Below, in pieces: positions 1 through 9,082 of a DNA stretch of 64,000 nucleotides (position 1 is its first letter; each line of letters starts with the position of its first letter). A program made the position numbers and the translations under genes. The notes under the pieces were generated by a model that saw nothing but the letters and a program-made list of their open reading frames with translations, made no database searches and was not told where the DNA came from. Source of the DNA: an uncultured Pseudomonadales bacterium (GTDB lineage Bacteria > Pseudomonadota > Gammaproteobacteria > Pseudomonadales > Pseudohongiellaceae); contig CASIAB010000009.1 of NCBI GenBank assembly GCA_949372635.1, forward strand, positions 126,501 to 190,500, read 5' to 3'.

Positions 1-1
1 T

Positions 2-514
2 GTAGTTTTATTGATGTTGGATTACTCGGGTCAGTTAGCCTCTAGCGCAAGCTTGTTGGCGATAGCGGCAGGTATATTGGCGTCGGTATTCTACGGCCTT
101 GCAATAAATCTAATGGCTCAGTATCTCCCTGCCGTGAGTGGCGTGGCAGTTGTGACAGGTAGTTTGATTTTTTCTTCGCTAACTTTATCGCCTCTTGCTC
201 TCTGGCAAATACCCAAGATTATGCCAACGGGTTCTATTTGGCTGAGTGTCTTTTCACTGGGGATAATTTGCACAGGTTTTGCCTTCGTTTTGTTCTATAG
301 GCTTATCTCGCGCATTGGGTCTAACCTTGCAGTTACTAATACATTTTTGATCCCCTTATTTAGTTTGTTTTGGGCAAATATTTTCCTTGCAGAAAAAGTC
401 ACATTTTTTATGCTATTTTCCTGCGCGCTCGTGTTGATGGGAGTAGGTTTGACAACTGGAAGCCTAATTAAGTTAATTAATTTCTGTAAAATCAAACTGG
501 TGAGACAGAAATGA
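2..514 (+). CDS. EamA/DMT-family transporter, C-terminal part (cut by window start)
   Basis: The frame is open to the first base of the window, so the N-terminal half lies upstream. The visible ~170 residues are very hydrophobic, with about five membrane segments, and match the second EamA repeat of drug/metabolite transporters: a late segment after a conserved LFYRLISRIG stretch, then an EKVT-type loop before the last helix, and a short basic cytoplasmic tail. Such proteins export small metabolites or drugs across the inner membrane; the substrate cannot be read from the sequence. The TTG/ATG codons at 11-16 are almost certainly internal. Confidence 0.75.
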   Translation, partial: VVLLMLDYSGQLASSASLLAIAAGILASVFYGLAINLMAQYLPAVSGVAVVTGSLIFSSLTLSPLALWQIPKIMPTGSIWLSVFSLGIICTGFAFVLFYRLISRIGSNLAVTNTFLIPLFSLFWANIFLAEKVTFFMLFSCALVLMGVGLTTGSLIKLINFCKIKLVRQK

Positions 515-813
515 TCTGAATAGAAGCCGTATGGATTTTAAAATTTCACCTTATTTACTGAAATAGAGGTCGATAAATGAAAGATATCAATCAAAGTCAA
601 TGATATGTAATTTTTTTGAATTCCTGCTAAATATTTTGCTCGTTAGTCAGATACAGCGATCGCTGCTCAATAGGATTCCCGAACTCTATTTATGTTAATT
701 TTCTTTCGCTACTGCTTCGAAGTAGTTTTGGGTCTTTTGGAGCGGGGCAGGGTGTGTTGTACAGAACTTATGATAAATTAAGTTTTAGGGTGGTAGGGAA
801 GAGGGAGTCGACG
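515..813. other. AT-rich intergenic stretch
   Basis: I see no coding pattern on either strand. It separates the EamA gene from the glutathione S-transferase and probably holds the latter's promoter, but no clear -35/-10 pair stands out. The reading frame of the next gene stays open back to about 754, but that upstream part does not look like GST sequence. Confidence 0.5.
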
Positions 814-1473
814 ATGCAGCTAGTTATTGGTAACAAGAACTATTCATCATGGTCGCTGCGTCCCTGGCTGTTGTTGAGGCACTTTGGTGTTCCCTTCGTG
901 GAAATTAATATTGCGCTCTTCACTGAGGGGTACCAGCAGGAGCTTGCGCAGTATTCACCAACGCTCCGCGTGCCTGTGCTGAAGGACGGCGATAGGACAA
1001 TCTGGGATTCGCTGGCTATTTGTGAGTACGTGTCAGAAAAATATCTACAAGGCTCTGCTTTGCCCTCAAATATTCAGGAGCGCGCCCTATGCCGTGCTTA
1101 TTGTAGCGAGATGCATTCTGGCTTCATGGCTATACGTTCCGAGATGCCTATGAATTGCAGAGCTCGGAAGAGATTAGAGGTCACTGCCCTAGCCGAAGCA
1201 GAATGTAGGCGGGTGGACCAGCTGTTTAGCGACGCTAGGGCCCAGTTCTTTGGGCGCGGCGACTACCTCTTTGGGGAGTTTTCTTTAGCCGATTGTATGT
1301 TCGCGCCTATAGTGATGCGCTTTACTACTTATGGTATCGAGCTTTCCAAATTCAGTCAGGAATACATGAGCACAATGCTACAGAATACCGCTTTATCTGT
1401 TTGGATTGGGGATGCCAAGAATGAGTCACAAATTCTTGCAGATTTCGAATTGGGAGAAGAGATAAAATCTTGA
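814..1473 (+). CDS. Glutathione S-transferase family protein
   Basis: The protein opens with the thioredoxin-fold N-terminus of a bacterial GST: LVIGNKNYSSWSLRPWLLL, with the catalytic Ser/Tyr region around residues 8-12. The cis-Pro motif RVPVL near residue 55 and the DSLAICEYVSEKY glutathione-binding segment follow. The C-terminal half is the all-helical GST domain. Length is 219 residues, normal for the family. I place the start at ATG 814 because family members begin here and GGGAAGAGGGAG lies just upstream; an upstream in-frame TTG (754) would add 20 unrelated residues. It conjugates or reduces electrophiles with glutathione in the cytoplasm; the actual substrate is unknown. It is a single-gene unit followed by hairpins. 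Confidence 0.85.
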   Translation: MQLVIGNKNYSSWSLRPWLLLRHFGVPFVEINIALFTEGYQQELAQYSPTLRVPVLKDGDRTIWDSLAICEYVSEKYLQGSALPSNIQERALCRAYCSEMHSGFMAIRSEMPMNCRARKRLEVTALAEAECRRVDQLFSDARAQFFGRGDYLFGEFSLADCMFAPIVMRFTTYGIELSKFSQEYMSTMLQNTALSVWIGDAKNESQILADFELGEEIKS

Positions 1474-1528
1474 CATATCTTGTTCTCTCGCAAGATGTCT
1501 TAATTATCATCTCCGACGAAAAGATGAT
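1472..1528 (+). terminator. Tandem hairpins downstream of the GST gene
   Basis: The first hairpin pairs GACATATCTTG (1472-1482) with CAAGATGTC (1491-1499), with a two-base bulge, and overlaps the stop codon. The second has perfect seven-base arms, ATCATCT (1506-1512) and AGATGAT (1522-1528). There is only a short AT-rich stretch after the first and no long T run, so this is a weak intrinsic terminator candidate. Confidence 0.45.
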
Positions 1529-1672
1529 GCGCTAGTTGTAGTAAGTCGTGTGCGAGCTACTCTTGGTGTGAATGCTGTTAACACTTGAGCCAGTCAACTG
1601 AGTACTTGCTGCTCTGTATTCTGAAGATGATGCTTATATAATCTAAAGTCGCTAGTTAGTGCTGACAAAAAA

Positions 1673-1721
1673 TAAAACTCGATTGCTTCTCGCGGTCAGT
1701 TTCTTCTCGTCTCGAGTTTTA
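1673..1721 (-). terminator. Terminator of the glpK-lspA operon
   Basis: Perfect ten-base arms TAAAACTCGA (1673-1682) and TCGAGTTTTA (1712-1721) flank a 29-base loop. Read on the minus strand, the stem is followed directly by a run of T residues (A-run at about 1667-1672 on the plus strand), the layout of a Rho-independent terminator. It lies 12 bases after the lspA stop. The loop is longer than usual. Confidence 0.55.
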
Positions 1722-1732
1722 GACACCGAAAT

Positions 1733-2233
1733 CTAATTCAGTTTGCCTGAGCCGGTGTCATCTTCATTAGCTATAAAGCTAAAAACTAGTAGAGGCCAGA
1801 TACCGACATGGACCATGACATCAGCGGTATTGAATATATAATTCCAATATGGGATATGCTGTATGTCGATAAAGTCGATAACGCTACCGTACACGAATCG
1901 GTCTAATATATTGCTGGCTCCGCCACCGACTATGAAGCCGAAGCAAATATACTCATGGCGCTTGATCGAAGGGCTGAGCCAGAGATAGGCGCTGACCCCA
2001 ATTAGCAGTCCAATGCTTATCACAGCAAATATCCAGCCCATTCCCTGCAACATGCCAAATACGCCGCCATAATTGCGAATATGGGTGAAGTGAATCAGGC
2101 TATTCCATTCTATAGATGTGTTCTCAGGTATTGTGCTGTTTACCCAGTAGCCTATGATCTGTGACAGGGCCAGCACAGTTAGAACTAATCCAATGAACCA
2201 GAGCATATTAGTTTGCTTTTTATCTAACTGCAT
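1733..2233 (-). CDS. lspA: Signal peptidase II (prolipoprotein signal peptidase)
   Basis: Four hydrophobic segments in 166 residues and the LspA signature blocks are present: NYGGVFGML (the N-G-x-x-F substrate-pocket block), GGGASNILDRFVYGSVIDF, and the FNTADV motif. The catalytic aspartates are the D of VIDF and the D of NTAD. The enzyme removes signal peptides from diacylglyceryl-modified prolipoproteins in the inner membrane. In most gammaproteobacteria lspA follows ileS; here it is the last gene of an operon with glpK, a phosphatase and a DUF1499 gene, so it may be a relocated or second copy. It follows DUF1499 by 44 bases. Confidence 0.85.
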   Translation of the reverse strand: MQLDKKQTNMLWFIGLVLTVLALSQIIGYWVNSTIPENTSIEWNSLIHFTHIRNYGGVFGMLQGMGWIFAVISIGLLIGVSAYLWLSPSIKRHEYICFGFIVGGGASNILDRFVYGSVIDFIDIQHIPYWNYIFNTADVMVHVGIWPLLVFSFIANEDDTGSGKLN

Positions 2234-2277
2234 AGACGCGCTAATTTCCTAGAGTATCGATTAATGTGAAAGTATTT

Positions 2278-3081
2278 CTAATTCTCAAGCAAGGCAAACA
2301 GTTTACGCATTCGTATTGCATTCGCACCAACGTCGCCGGTGCCCACTCGGGAAACCGATCTAACATCAACTGTAGTATCGGATCCTTGTTGATTGATCTT
2401 GATCACAACATCGTCCTTAAACCGGAACCAGAATGTTGTGTCCGTAGCTTCTATTCTGCCAGCGAAAGCGTCTTGTGTAACAAGCTCCCAGCCTAAATCA
2501 TCGACAGCAGCGAGCGCCTCCTCGAAAATCACGTTTACGGATTCGCTATAGTGCTGTGTAATCAGATCGGGGTAGGCCTCATTGGTCAGTTCGATCAGTC
2601 GTTCCGATGTCATATTGTTGGAGCCGCCATAGACCAATTTATTCGGCGCATCGGCACGCAGTGCAGCTACCGCAACAAACTCAGGAGGATTGACCCGATT
2701 AGTTGAGATATCGTGAATCGGCGGGTAGTTCACATTTTCGTCGGGGCGGAAGCTCTCTGGAATGAAATAAGCAATCCAAGCTACCAATGCGCCAATTGCC
2801 GCGATGCTTACGAATTTTCCAGCATTCTTAACTTTGAGTAGTTGGCTGGCTATTAGCGTGACAGCAGCTAATAGAAGACAGGCCCAGGCCAGCCACTGAC
2901 CGTATTGGTTGGCGGCTCCGAGAAGCGAAAATCCGCGTCTGAAGTCCCAGAAGCGTAGCCAGATACCCGCGGCCGAGGCGAGCGTGAGCAGTCCTAAACC
3001 CAGACCTAATACTAGACTGGCGAGTCCGCCGATCTTAAGCCAGAGCCCCGGTCTTGCTCGCTTGGTAGTTTCGGTATTCAT
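2278..3081 (-). CDS. DUF1499 membrane protein
   Basis: The first ~120 residues contain three hydrophobic segments. The C-terminal ~140 residues form a DUF1499 domain, recognised by the paired FWFRFKDDVVIKI strand region and the closing RSVSRVGTGDVGANAIRMRKL block, which carries the family's R-V-G-x-x-D-x-G-x-N-A-x-R motif. The function of DUF1499 is unknown. The start lies two bases after the stop of the upstream phosphatase gene, so the two are very probably co-translated. Confidence 0.8.
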   Translation of the reverse strand: MNTETTKRARPGLWLKIGGLASLVLGLGLGLLTLASAAGIWLRFWDFRRGFSLLGAANQYGQWLAWACLLLAAVTLIASQLLKVKNAGKFVSIAAIGALVAWIAYFIPESFRPDENVNYPPIHDISTNRVNPPEFVAVAALRADAPNKLVYGGSNNMTSERLIELTNEAYPDLITQHYSESVNVIFEEALAAVDDLGWELVTQDAFAGRIEATDTTFWFRFKDDVVIKINQQGSDTTVDVRSVSRVGTGDVGANAIRMRKLFALLEN

Positions 3082-3083
3082 AA

Positions 3084-3719
3084 TTATTCTTTGATAAATG
3101 GTTGGTCGGCGTACTGCAAGATATTAGCGCTTCTGGTACCATCAATTAAATTTAAAGCTACGATGCTGTGGGCGCAATTGTGCATTCTCGGAGGTGCCCA
3201 GAGTTGGTCCATACTCCGACCTTCGACGTGACAAAGATAAGATTTTATTAGTGCCCCATGACTCACTATCGCGACTTTCCTACCACTCACAGAATCCGTT
3301 CGGTGAGCGGCCTCAATCTCCGCCACTGCATCGATGGCTCGTTGCTGTAACTCAAAAAAGCTCTCTGCACCACTTAACCGAAACAGGTGAGGCTGCTCCC
3401 AGAAATGGCCATGAGATTCCGGTTCACTCTGAGCAAGATCTTCATAGAGGTGGCCTTCCCAGGGTCCGAGAAATATTTCGCGTAGCTCATCGAGATATTT
3501 AATCTCGGTTGCCAACTCAGGGAACGCATACTCCGCGGTCTGTCGCGTGCGTAGGCTGCTGCTGCAATAAATCTTATCAAACTCTAGGTGCGCAATTCGC
3601 TGCCCAAGTTCCTTCGCCTGTTGGGTGCCTAAATCTGTTAGATGTGAATCGCTCTGACCCTGAACCCGTCGTTCTTTGTTCCAGTTGGTCTCTCCGTGCC
3701 GAATAAGATGAAGCTCCAT
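3084..3719 (-). CDS. Histidine phosphatase family protein (GpmB/CobC-like)
   Basis: The N-terminal LIRHGETNWN motif gives the phospho-accepting His8 in the RHG triad. SSSLRTRQTAE holds the second phosphate-binding Arg, LREIFLGPWEG the acid region, and IVSHGALIKSY the second catalytic His. The length of 211 residues is typical of small phosphoglycerate-mutase-like phosphatases. Members dephosphorylate sugar phosphates, alpha-ribazole phosphate or other small phosphoesters; the substrate cannot be assigned. The gene starts two bases after glpK ends, so a role next to glycerol phosphate metabolism is possible but is inference only. Confidence 0.85.
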   Translation of the reverse strand: MELHLIRHGETNWNKERRVQGQSDSHLTDLGTQQAKELGQRIAHLEFDKIYCSSSLRTRQTAEYAFPELATEIKYLDELREIFLGPWEGHLYEDLAQSEPESHGHFWEQPHLFRLSGAESFFELQQRAIDAVAEIEAAHRTDSVSGRKVAIVSHGALIKSYLCHVEGRSMDQLWAPPRMHNCAHSIVALNLIDGTRSANILQYADQPFIKE

Positions 3720-3721
3720 TC

Positions 3722-5221
3722 TTAATTTCCCCTGTCAATTATGTTGGTTCGGGTTCTCGAGACTGCATCCAACCATCCGTCATATTGTTTCTCTCTCCAA
3801 GCATCATTTTTGCCCGCTTCGAAGCGTTGGTCTAGTTTCCACTTTGCGCTGATTTCATCTAGTGATTTAAAGATCCCAGCCTGTAGGCCGGCGACATAGG
3901 CCGCGCCCAGGGCTGAGGTCTCTGTGAGATCGGGTCTTAGTACTTCTAGATTTAACAGATCAGACAATTTTTGCATTACGTAGTCATTGTTGGCCATTCC
4001 TCCATCGACGCGTAGGCTAGCTACGGTGCCACCATCCCCATCGATCGCGACTAATAGGTCTTTGCTCTGGTAGCAGACAGAGAGCAGGGCGGCAGTGACC
4101 ACTTCTTTTACGCCACTATCGCGAGTGAGGCCGTACAAGGCTCCTCGCGCTTCTGGGTCCCAATAGGGCGCTCCTAGACCGGTAAAAGCAGGCACCAGAT
4201 AGACACTTAGATCTTCGCTGGTTTGCTCCGCCAACACCTCAGACTCGCTAGCCTGTTCTATGAGTTTTAAGCCGTCTCTGATCCATTGCACCGTAGCACC
4301 TGCCATGAAGATGCTGCCTTCGACGGCGTAGCTGGTATCGCCTTTGAGGCGAAAGGCAACCGTGCTTAATAAGCGATTTTCAGATTGGACCACCTGACTG
4401 CCCGTATTCAACAAGAGGAAGCAACCGGTGCCATAGGTGCTCTTGGCCATCCCAGCGGAAAAGCAACATTGCCCGAATGCTGCTGCCTGTTGATCGCCAA
4501 TCACCCCCGTAATCGGTATGGCGCTGCCGAAGAACTCGGCATCACACTCGCCATACTCAGCGGCACAATCCTCAACAGTTGGTAGGAGTGAGGCGGGTAT
4601 ATCGAAAATTTCGAGTAACTCATCGTCCCATTGCTGAGTGTGAATATTAAAAAGCTGTGTTCTGGATGCGTTCGTAGCATCGGTGCGGTGACTGCGACCC
4701 TTGCTAAGATGCCACAGCAGGAAACAATCGACTGTACCGAAAGCGAGTTCGTCTTTTTCAGCTCGCTCTCTGGCACCCATAACATTTTCCAGTATCCAGT
4801 GAATCTTACTCGCAGAAAAGTAAGCATCAATTATCAGGCCCGTTTTCTGCTGAATCGTTTCTTCTAAATTTTGAGTTTTTAATTCTTCGCAGTAATCGCC
4901 GGTTCGACGGTCCTGCCAAACGATTGCATTGTAGATCGGCAGGCCGGTCTCTCTGTCCCACACAATGGTTGTCTCGCGTTGATTGGTTATTCCTATGCAA
5001 CGAATCTGTTCAGCTGCAATTGAGGCTGACTCGAGAGCACTGCGGCAACTAGCAACAGTGCTCTGCAAAATCTCCATTGCATCGTGCTCTACCCAGCCGT
5101 TGTTAGGGAAGTGCTGCGTGAATTCCTGTTGCCCCACAGATAGTTTATTGCCCTGAGAGTCGAATATCAGGGCGCGAGTGCTGGTAGTGCCCTGGTCGAT
5201 CGCGAGAATGCAATTGCTCAT
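3722..5221 (-). CDS. glpK: Glycerol kinase
   Basis: FGGY-family carbohydrate kinase, 499 residues, the normal GlpK length. It starts with the phosphate-binding [16 protein letters not shown] motif and carries [15 protein letters not shown], the [14 protein letters not shown] block, [12 protein letters not shown] and the C-terminal [11 protein letters not shown] nucleotide-binding motif. It phosphorylates glycerol to sn-glycerol-3-phosphate in the cytoplasm, trapping imported glycerol. GAAGAGAG lies upstream of the ATG. It is the first gene of a four-gene minus-strand operon and is divergent from glpD and the glycerol importer, which strongly supports glycerol as the substrate. Confidence 0.96.
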   Translation of the reverse strand: MSNCILAIDQGTTSTRALIFDSQGNKLSVGQQEFTQHFPNNGWVEHDAMEILQSTVASCRSALESASIAAEQIRCIGITNQRETTIVWDRETGLPIYNAIVWQDRRTGDYCEELKTQNLEETIQQKTGLIIDAYFSASKIHWILENVMGARERAEKDELAFGTVDCFLLWHLSKGRSHRTDATNASRTQLFNIHTQQWDDELLEIFDIPASLLPTVEDCAAEYGECDAEFFGSAIPITGVIGDQQAAAFGQCCFSAGMAKSTYGTGCFLLLNTGSQVVQSENRLLSTVAFRLKGDTSYAVEGSIFMAGATVQWIRDGLKLIEQASESEVLAEQTSEDLSVYLVPAFTGLGAPYWDPEARGALYGLTRDSGVKEVVTAALLSVCYQSKDLLVAIDGDGGTVASLRVDGGMANNDYVMQKLSDLLNLEVLRPDLTETSALGAAYVAGLQAGIFKSLDEISAKWKLDQRFEAGKNDAWREKQYDGWLDAVSRTRTNIIDRGN

Positions 5222-5417
5222 GCGAATACTCTCTTCAATAATATCGGATTATTCCCTTGCCATTCGATCTTCTAAATTTTACAAGAATCTCATTGCATTG
5301 CAGGGATTGAATCATGGGAGAAACAGAACCTCATGTTACACTAACTGTCTATTTCGTGGGCAGGTTCGTAGGCTAAATTAAGCCGCTTACATACAGGAGT
5401 GTCTGAGTAAAAAAATT
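5222..5417. promoter_or_regulatory. Divergent glpK / glpD control region
   Basis: These 196 bases must hold promoters for both glycerol operons. I looked for a GlpR-type operator and did not find a convincing palindrome by eye, and no glpR gene is in the window. AGGAG at about 5396-5400 lies unusually far (about 18 bases) from the glpD ATG, so the glpD ribosome site is not obvious. Confidence 0.5.
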
Positions 5418-6893
5418 ATGCATGATCTTCTTATAATCGGTGGCGGCATCAATGGAGCCGGCATCGCTGCCGATGCTGCGGGCCGTGGCTTGGATGTTGT
5501 TCTCTGCGAAAAAGCCGACCTTGCCTCGGGAACCTCTTCTTGGAGCACAAAGCTTATCCACGGCGGCTTGCGCTATCTCGAATTCTACGAATTTGGCTTG
5601 GTGCGAAAATCATTGCAAGAGCGTGAAGTGCTCACCGCAGCGGCCGCACATATCATTAAGCCGCTTGCTTTCCACATTCCTCAATTGCCACACTCGCGAA
5701 GCTCATGGCTTATTCGGATCGGGCTATTCTTGTATGACAATTTGGCGCGCCGAGAGCGTTTTGAGAGTTCGCGCTCCATCAAGATAGATGCTGAAGGTCC
5801 GCTCAATTCGGCAATTACTCGCGGCTTCGAATATTGGGATGCACAGGCAGATGACTCACGCCTAGTCGTATTGAATGCGCTGCAGGCGAAGCAGCACGGA
5901 GCCCAGATACTCACGCGCACAGAATGCACGGGCATGACTTCTCTAGATAATGGTTGGCGCGTTATTCTTCATGATCATGCTAGCAATACTGACACTGAAA
6001 TCGACTGCAAAGCCATTGTGAATGCGGCAGGTCCCTGGGTCGCCGCTCTATCTGAACAACTCAGTAATGAGGATGCAGAGCATGAAATTCGCCTCGTCAA
6101 AGGCAGCCATATCGTAGTGCCACGTATGCACTCTGGCTCACAGGCTTTTATGTTGCAGGATCATGACGGCAGGGTAATTTTTGTAATCCCGTGGTTGCAA
6201 GACTACACCTTGATCGGTACGACAGAAGCTGAACACGAGGGAAATCTGGAGCGTGTAGAAATCTCTAAAGAAGAGATCAGCTATTTACTCTCGATAGTGA
6301 ATCTATACTTCAAGAAATCGATCTTGCACTCGGATGTTGTATACAGCTTCGCAGGCTTGAGGCCGCTCATAGGCGATGAAGAAGTAAACGCGAGCAAGGT
6401 GTCAAGAGACTACAACTTAGAGTTGGAATCTGAGCCACATCCGATACTCTCAGTCTATGGTGGCAAGGTGACCACCTATCGAGTCCTCGCGGAAGATGTG
6501 TTAAGTAGGCTAGAGGACACGTTGCCTGCTATGGGTCCGGCATGGACTAAGGATGCAAAATTGCCTGGAGGTGACTTTGGTCTCCCGGAACACCTATTTA
6601 AAAAAATGGTCTCGAAGTATGCGTGGTTGGGTCCGGATCTTATCAACCGTTGGTTGAACAGCTACGGGACTCTCAGCTTCGATATCTTGGGTGATGCTTC
6701 AGCTATGATCGATCTTGGTGTGAAGTTTGGCCATAACCTCTATCAGAGAGAGGTAGATTACCTTTGCACAGAAGAATGGGCGAAGTCGACAGACGATATT
6801 CTCTGGCGACGCAGCAAGCTAGGCCTGAAATTTTCACGTTCCGAACGGGATTCACTCGCTAACTACATAGAGCAGTCTTTTCCTGCATGCTAG
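5418..6893 (+). CDS. glpD: Aerobic glycerol-3-phosphate dehydrogenase
   Basis: A dinucleotide-binding GGGINGAGIAADAAGRG motif lies at residues 8-24 for FAD. The GlpD signature SGTSSWSTKLIHGGLRYLE follows near residue 40, with the DAO-type substrate domain and the late YGGKVTTYRVLAE motif after it. The 491 residues match family length. The enzyme is peripheral on the inner membrane, oxidises glycerol-3-phosphate to dihydroxyacetone phosphate and passes electrons to quinone. It leads the plus-strand operon; the ABC importer follows 33 bases downstream. Confidence 0.95.
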   Translation: MHDLLIIGGGINGAGIAADAAGRGLDVVLCEKADLASGTSSWSTKLIHGGLRYLEFYEFGLVRKSLQEREVLTAAAAHIIKPLAFHIPQLPHSRSSWLIRIGLFLYDNLARRERFESSRSIKIDAEGPLNSAITRGFEYWDAQADDSRLVVLNALQAKQHGAQILTRTECTGMTSLDNGWRVILHDHASNTDTEIDCKAIVNAAGPWVAALSEQLSNEDAEHEIRLVKGSHIVVPRMHSGSQAFMLQDHDGRVIFVIPWLQDYTLIGTTEAEHEGNLERVEISKEEISYLLSIVNLYFKKSILHSDVVYSFAGLRPLIGDEEVNASKVSRDYNLELESEPHPILSVYGGKVTTYRVLAEDVLSRLEDTLPAMGPAWTKDAKLPGGDFGLPEHLFKKMVSKYAWLGPDLINRWLNSYGTLSFDILGDASAMIDLGVKFGHNLYQREVDYLCTEEWAKSTDDILWRRSKLGLKFSRSERDSLANYIEQSFPAC

Positions 6894-6926
6894 TACGGTT
6901 AGAGTACTATTTTATGGAATTTTTGA

Positions 6927-8006
6927 ATGCTTGAGCTGCGAAACATTACGCGCCACCAAGGGGAGGATGTTCTTCTTGATGATATTTCTCTGTCCATGCA
7001 GCGCGGCGAGTTGAATATTCTTCTCGGCCCCACGCTCTCTGGGAAGACTTCCCTGATGCGCATCATGGCCGGCCTCGATAAGCCCGATAGTGGTGAGCTG
7101 CTCTTCGACGGTGTATCGGTATTGGGCATGGCTGTGCAGAAACGCAACGTGGCAATGGTGTACCAACAATTCATCAACTATCCCTCGCTGACGGTGTTTG
7201 AGAATATTGCCTCACCGCTTCGGGTAGCTCGTGTTGAAACGAGTCAGATAAATAGGCAAGTAGCTGAAGTAGCCGAATTGCTGCAAATGACACAGGTGCT
7301 CGATCGTACCCCAGATACTCTTTCCGGCGGGCAGCAACAGAGAGTCGCGTTGGCGCGAGCGCTCGTTAAGAAGGCAGACTTAGTGTTATTGGATGAGCCG
7401 TTGGCAAATCTCGATTATAAACTACGCGAAGAACTGCGTGCTGAGCTACCGGCCTTATTTGCGGCCATGGGGGCAGTCTTGGTCTACGCGACCACTGAGC
7501 CTACTGAGGCCCTAGTACTCGGTGGCGATACGGTATGTCTGCATGAAGGCAGGGTCGAGCAGTTCGCTCCAACTTTGGATCTGTACCGAACGCCCGCCAG
7601 CCTGCGCTCGGCCAAGATTTTTTCAGATCCGCCACTGAATAGCGCGAAGGTGGAATGCGTTGCAGGGGAGTTGGCGTTCGCGAATAGTCAGCAAAAGCTC
7701 GGAATCAACATCGAGCAGATACCTGACGGAAACTATACCTTGGCGGTGCGGCCGCATCATCTTGGTCGCGAAAGAGACGGCCTCGATGACATCGAGGTTA
7801 AAGGCAGTGTGTCAGTAACAGAATTGACTGGCTCTGAGACATTCGTGCATTTTTCTATGGAAGATAATTCCTGGGTCGCGCTGCTCCGCGACGTGCAGAA
7901 TTTTGCAGTAGCGAATACGGTAGTATTTTATGTACAACCACAGCATCTGTTCTTGTTCGACAGCGACGATGCGCTTGTTGAATGGCAGTCGACAGGGAAA
8001 AGCTAA
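6927..8006 (+). CDS. glpS: Glycerol ABC importer, ATP-binding protein GlpS
   Basis: An ABC ATPase with Walker A GPTLSGKT (residues 34-41), Q-loop around Gln80, signature LSGGQ (132-136) and Walker B LVLLDE (152-157), followed by a ~120-residue TOBE-like regulatory domain. The switch position reads YATTEPTEAL, so the usual catalytic H-loop histidine is replaced by threonine. The GPTL-type Walker A and ATTEPTEA segment are the hallmarks I associate with GlpS of the glycerol importer described in Rhizobium leguminosarum (GlpSTPQV). It is translated in a tight array: the next ATG comes two bases after this stop. It pairs with GlpT as a heterodimer; see findings. Confidence 0.88.
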   Translation: MLELRNITRHQGEDVLLDDISLSMQRGELNILLGPTLSGKTSLMRIMAGLDKPDSGELLFDGVSVLGMAVQKRNVAMVYQQFINYPSLTVFENIASPLRVARVETSQINRQVAEVAELLQMTQVLDRTPDTLSGGQQQRVALARALVKKADLVLLDEPLANLDYKLREELRAELPALFAAMGAVLVYATTEPTEALVLGGDTVCLHEGRVEQFAPTLDLYRTPASLRSAKIFSDPPLNSAKVECVAGELAFANSQQKLGINIEQIPDGNYTLAVRPHHLGRERDGLDDIEVKGSVSVTELTGSETFVHFSMEDNSWVALLRDVQNFAVANTVVFYVQPQHLFLFDSDDALVEWQSTGKS

Positions 8007-8008
8007 AA

Positions 8009-9082
8009 ATGGCATCTATACGACTACAATCATTGGCACATCGTTATCCATCGGCTCCCGACTATGCGCTGCATAGCATGCAGCAGAGCTGGAGTGACGG
8101 CGGTGCCTACGCCTTGCTCGGGCCATCCGGATGCGGTAAGACGACGCTATTAAATATCATCTCAGGCTTACTCAGGCCGTCCGAGGGGAGAGTGCTCTTC
8201 GACGACATCGATGTGACAGACCGGACGACGGAGCAGCGCAATATCGCGCAGGTATTTCAGTTTCCTGTTGTCTACGACACGATGACCGTCGCAGATAATC
8301 TAGCATTTCCTCTGCGCAACAGGGGCATAGCTAAAAATGAGATTGAGAAACGAGTAGCGGACGTACTGCAGATGCTCGATTTGCAGGAGCGAGCGAACGA
8401 TAGAGCACGCTCGCTGACAGCCGATGATAAACAGAAGATTTCTCTAGGCCGAGGACTGGTTAGAACTGACGTTCAAGCGATTCTCTTCGACGAGCCGTTG
8501 ACAGTTATCGATCCGCATTTGAAATGGCAGTTACGTACAGAGTTAAAAAAGATCCACCAGCGCTTTCAACATACGATGATCTATGTGACCCATGATCAGA
8601 CTGAGGCACTTACATTCGCTGATGAGGTGATTGTTATGTACGAGGGGGCGGTCGTGCAGGTAGGGACACCTCAGCAACTATTCGAAACTCCCGAGCATAC
8701 CTTCGTTGGTAAGTTCATAGGCTCGCCAGGTATGAACGTGCTGCCCTGCGAGATCGATGGAATCGATGCGGTATTCGTAGGAACGAAATTCTCCGTGAAC
8801 ATAACTGGCGATAACCCTGCCGCCCGCTTCGAGTTAGGTATTCGCCCCGAGCATATTAAATTGTCTTCAAGCGAGGGCATGCCACTTACTGTAACTGCGC
8901 TAGAAGACGTGGGTAGACACGTTATTGTCCGTGGCGAGATTGCGGGCGTTGCGCTGTGTGCTTTAGTCAAGGACGGCGTCGCGATTCCTGAGAATCCCTG
9001 CGTTTCCTTCGATTCGACACGCATTAATCTCTATGCAGACGGCTATAGGGTCGGCAGTGGCAGGGGAGACGATACAATATGA
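8009..9082 (+). CDS. glpT: Glycerol ABC importer, ATP-binding protein GlpT
   Basis: The second ATPase of the importer. Walker A is GPSGCGKT (residues 38-45), the Q-loop Gln84, Walker B AILFDE (157-162), and the H-loop YVTHDQ keeps His195. The signature motif is degenerate: LTADD (136-140) instead of LSGGQ. A C-terminal TOBE-type domain ends near residue 345. I chose ATG 8009, with GGGAAA upstream and two bases after the glpS stop; an earlier in-frame ATG (7982) would overlap glpS by 25 bases and add nine residues. GlpT here is the ABC subunit of the rhizobial naming, not the E. coli glycerol-3-phosphate antiporter of the same name. Its stop overlaps the start of the next gene (ATGA). Confidence 0.88.
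   Translation: MASIRLQSLAHRYPSAPDYALHSMQQSWSDGGAYALLGPSGCGKTTLLNIISGLLRPSEGRVLFDDIDVTDRTTEQRNIAQVFQFPVVYDTMTVADNLAFPLRNRGIAKNEIEKRVADVLQMLDLQERANDRARSLTADDKQKISLGRGLVRTDVQAILFDEPLTVIDPHLKWQLRTELKKIHQRFQHTMIYVTHDQTEALTFADEVIVMYEGAVVQVGTPQQLFETPEHTFVGKFIGSPGMNVLPCEIDGIDAVFVGTKFSVNITGDNPAARFELGIRPEHIKLSSSEGMPLTVTALEDVGRHVIVRGEIAGVALCALVKDGVAIPENPCVSFDSTRINLYADGYRVGSGRGDDTI

Noticed and set aside
5222-5417. GlpR-type operator between glpK and glpD
   Set aside because: I searched the 196 bases for the expected palindrome and saw no convincing one; no glpR gene is present in the window.
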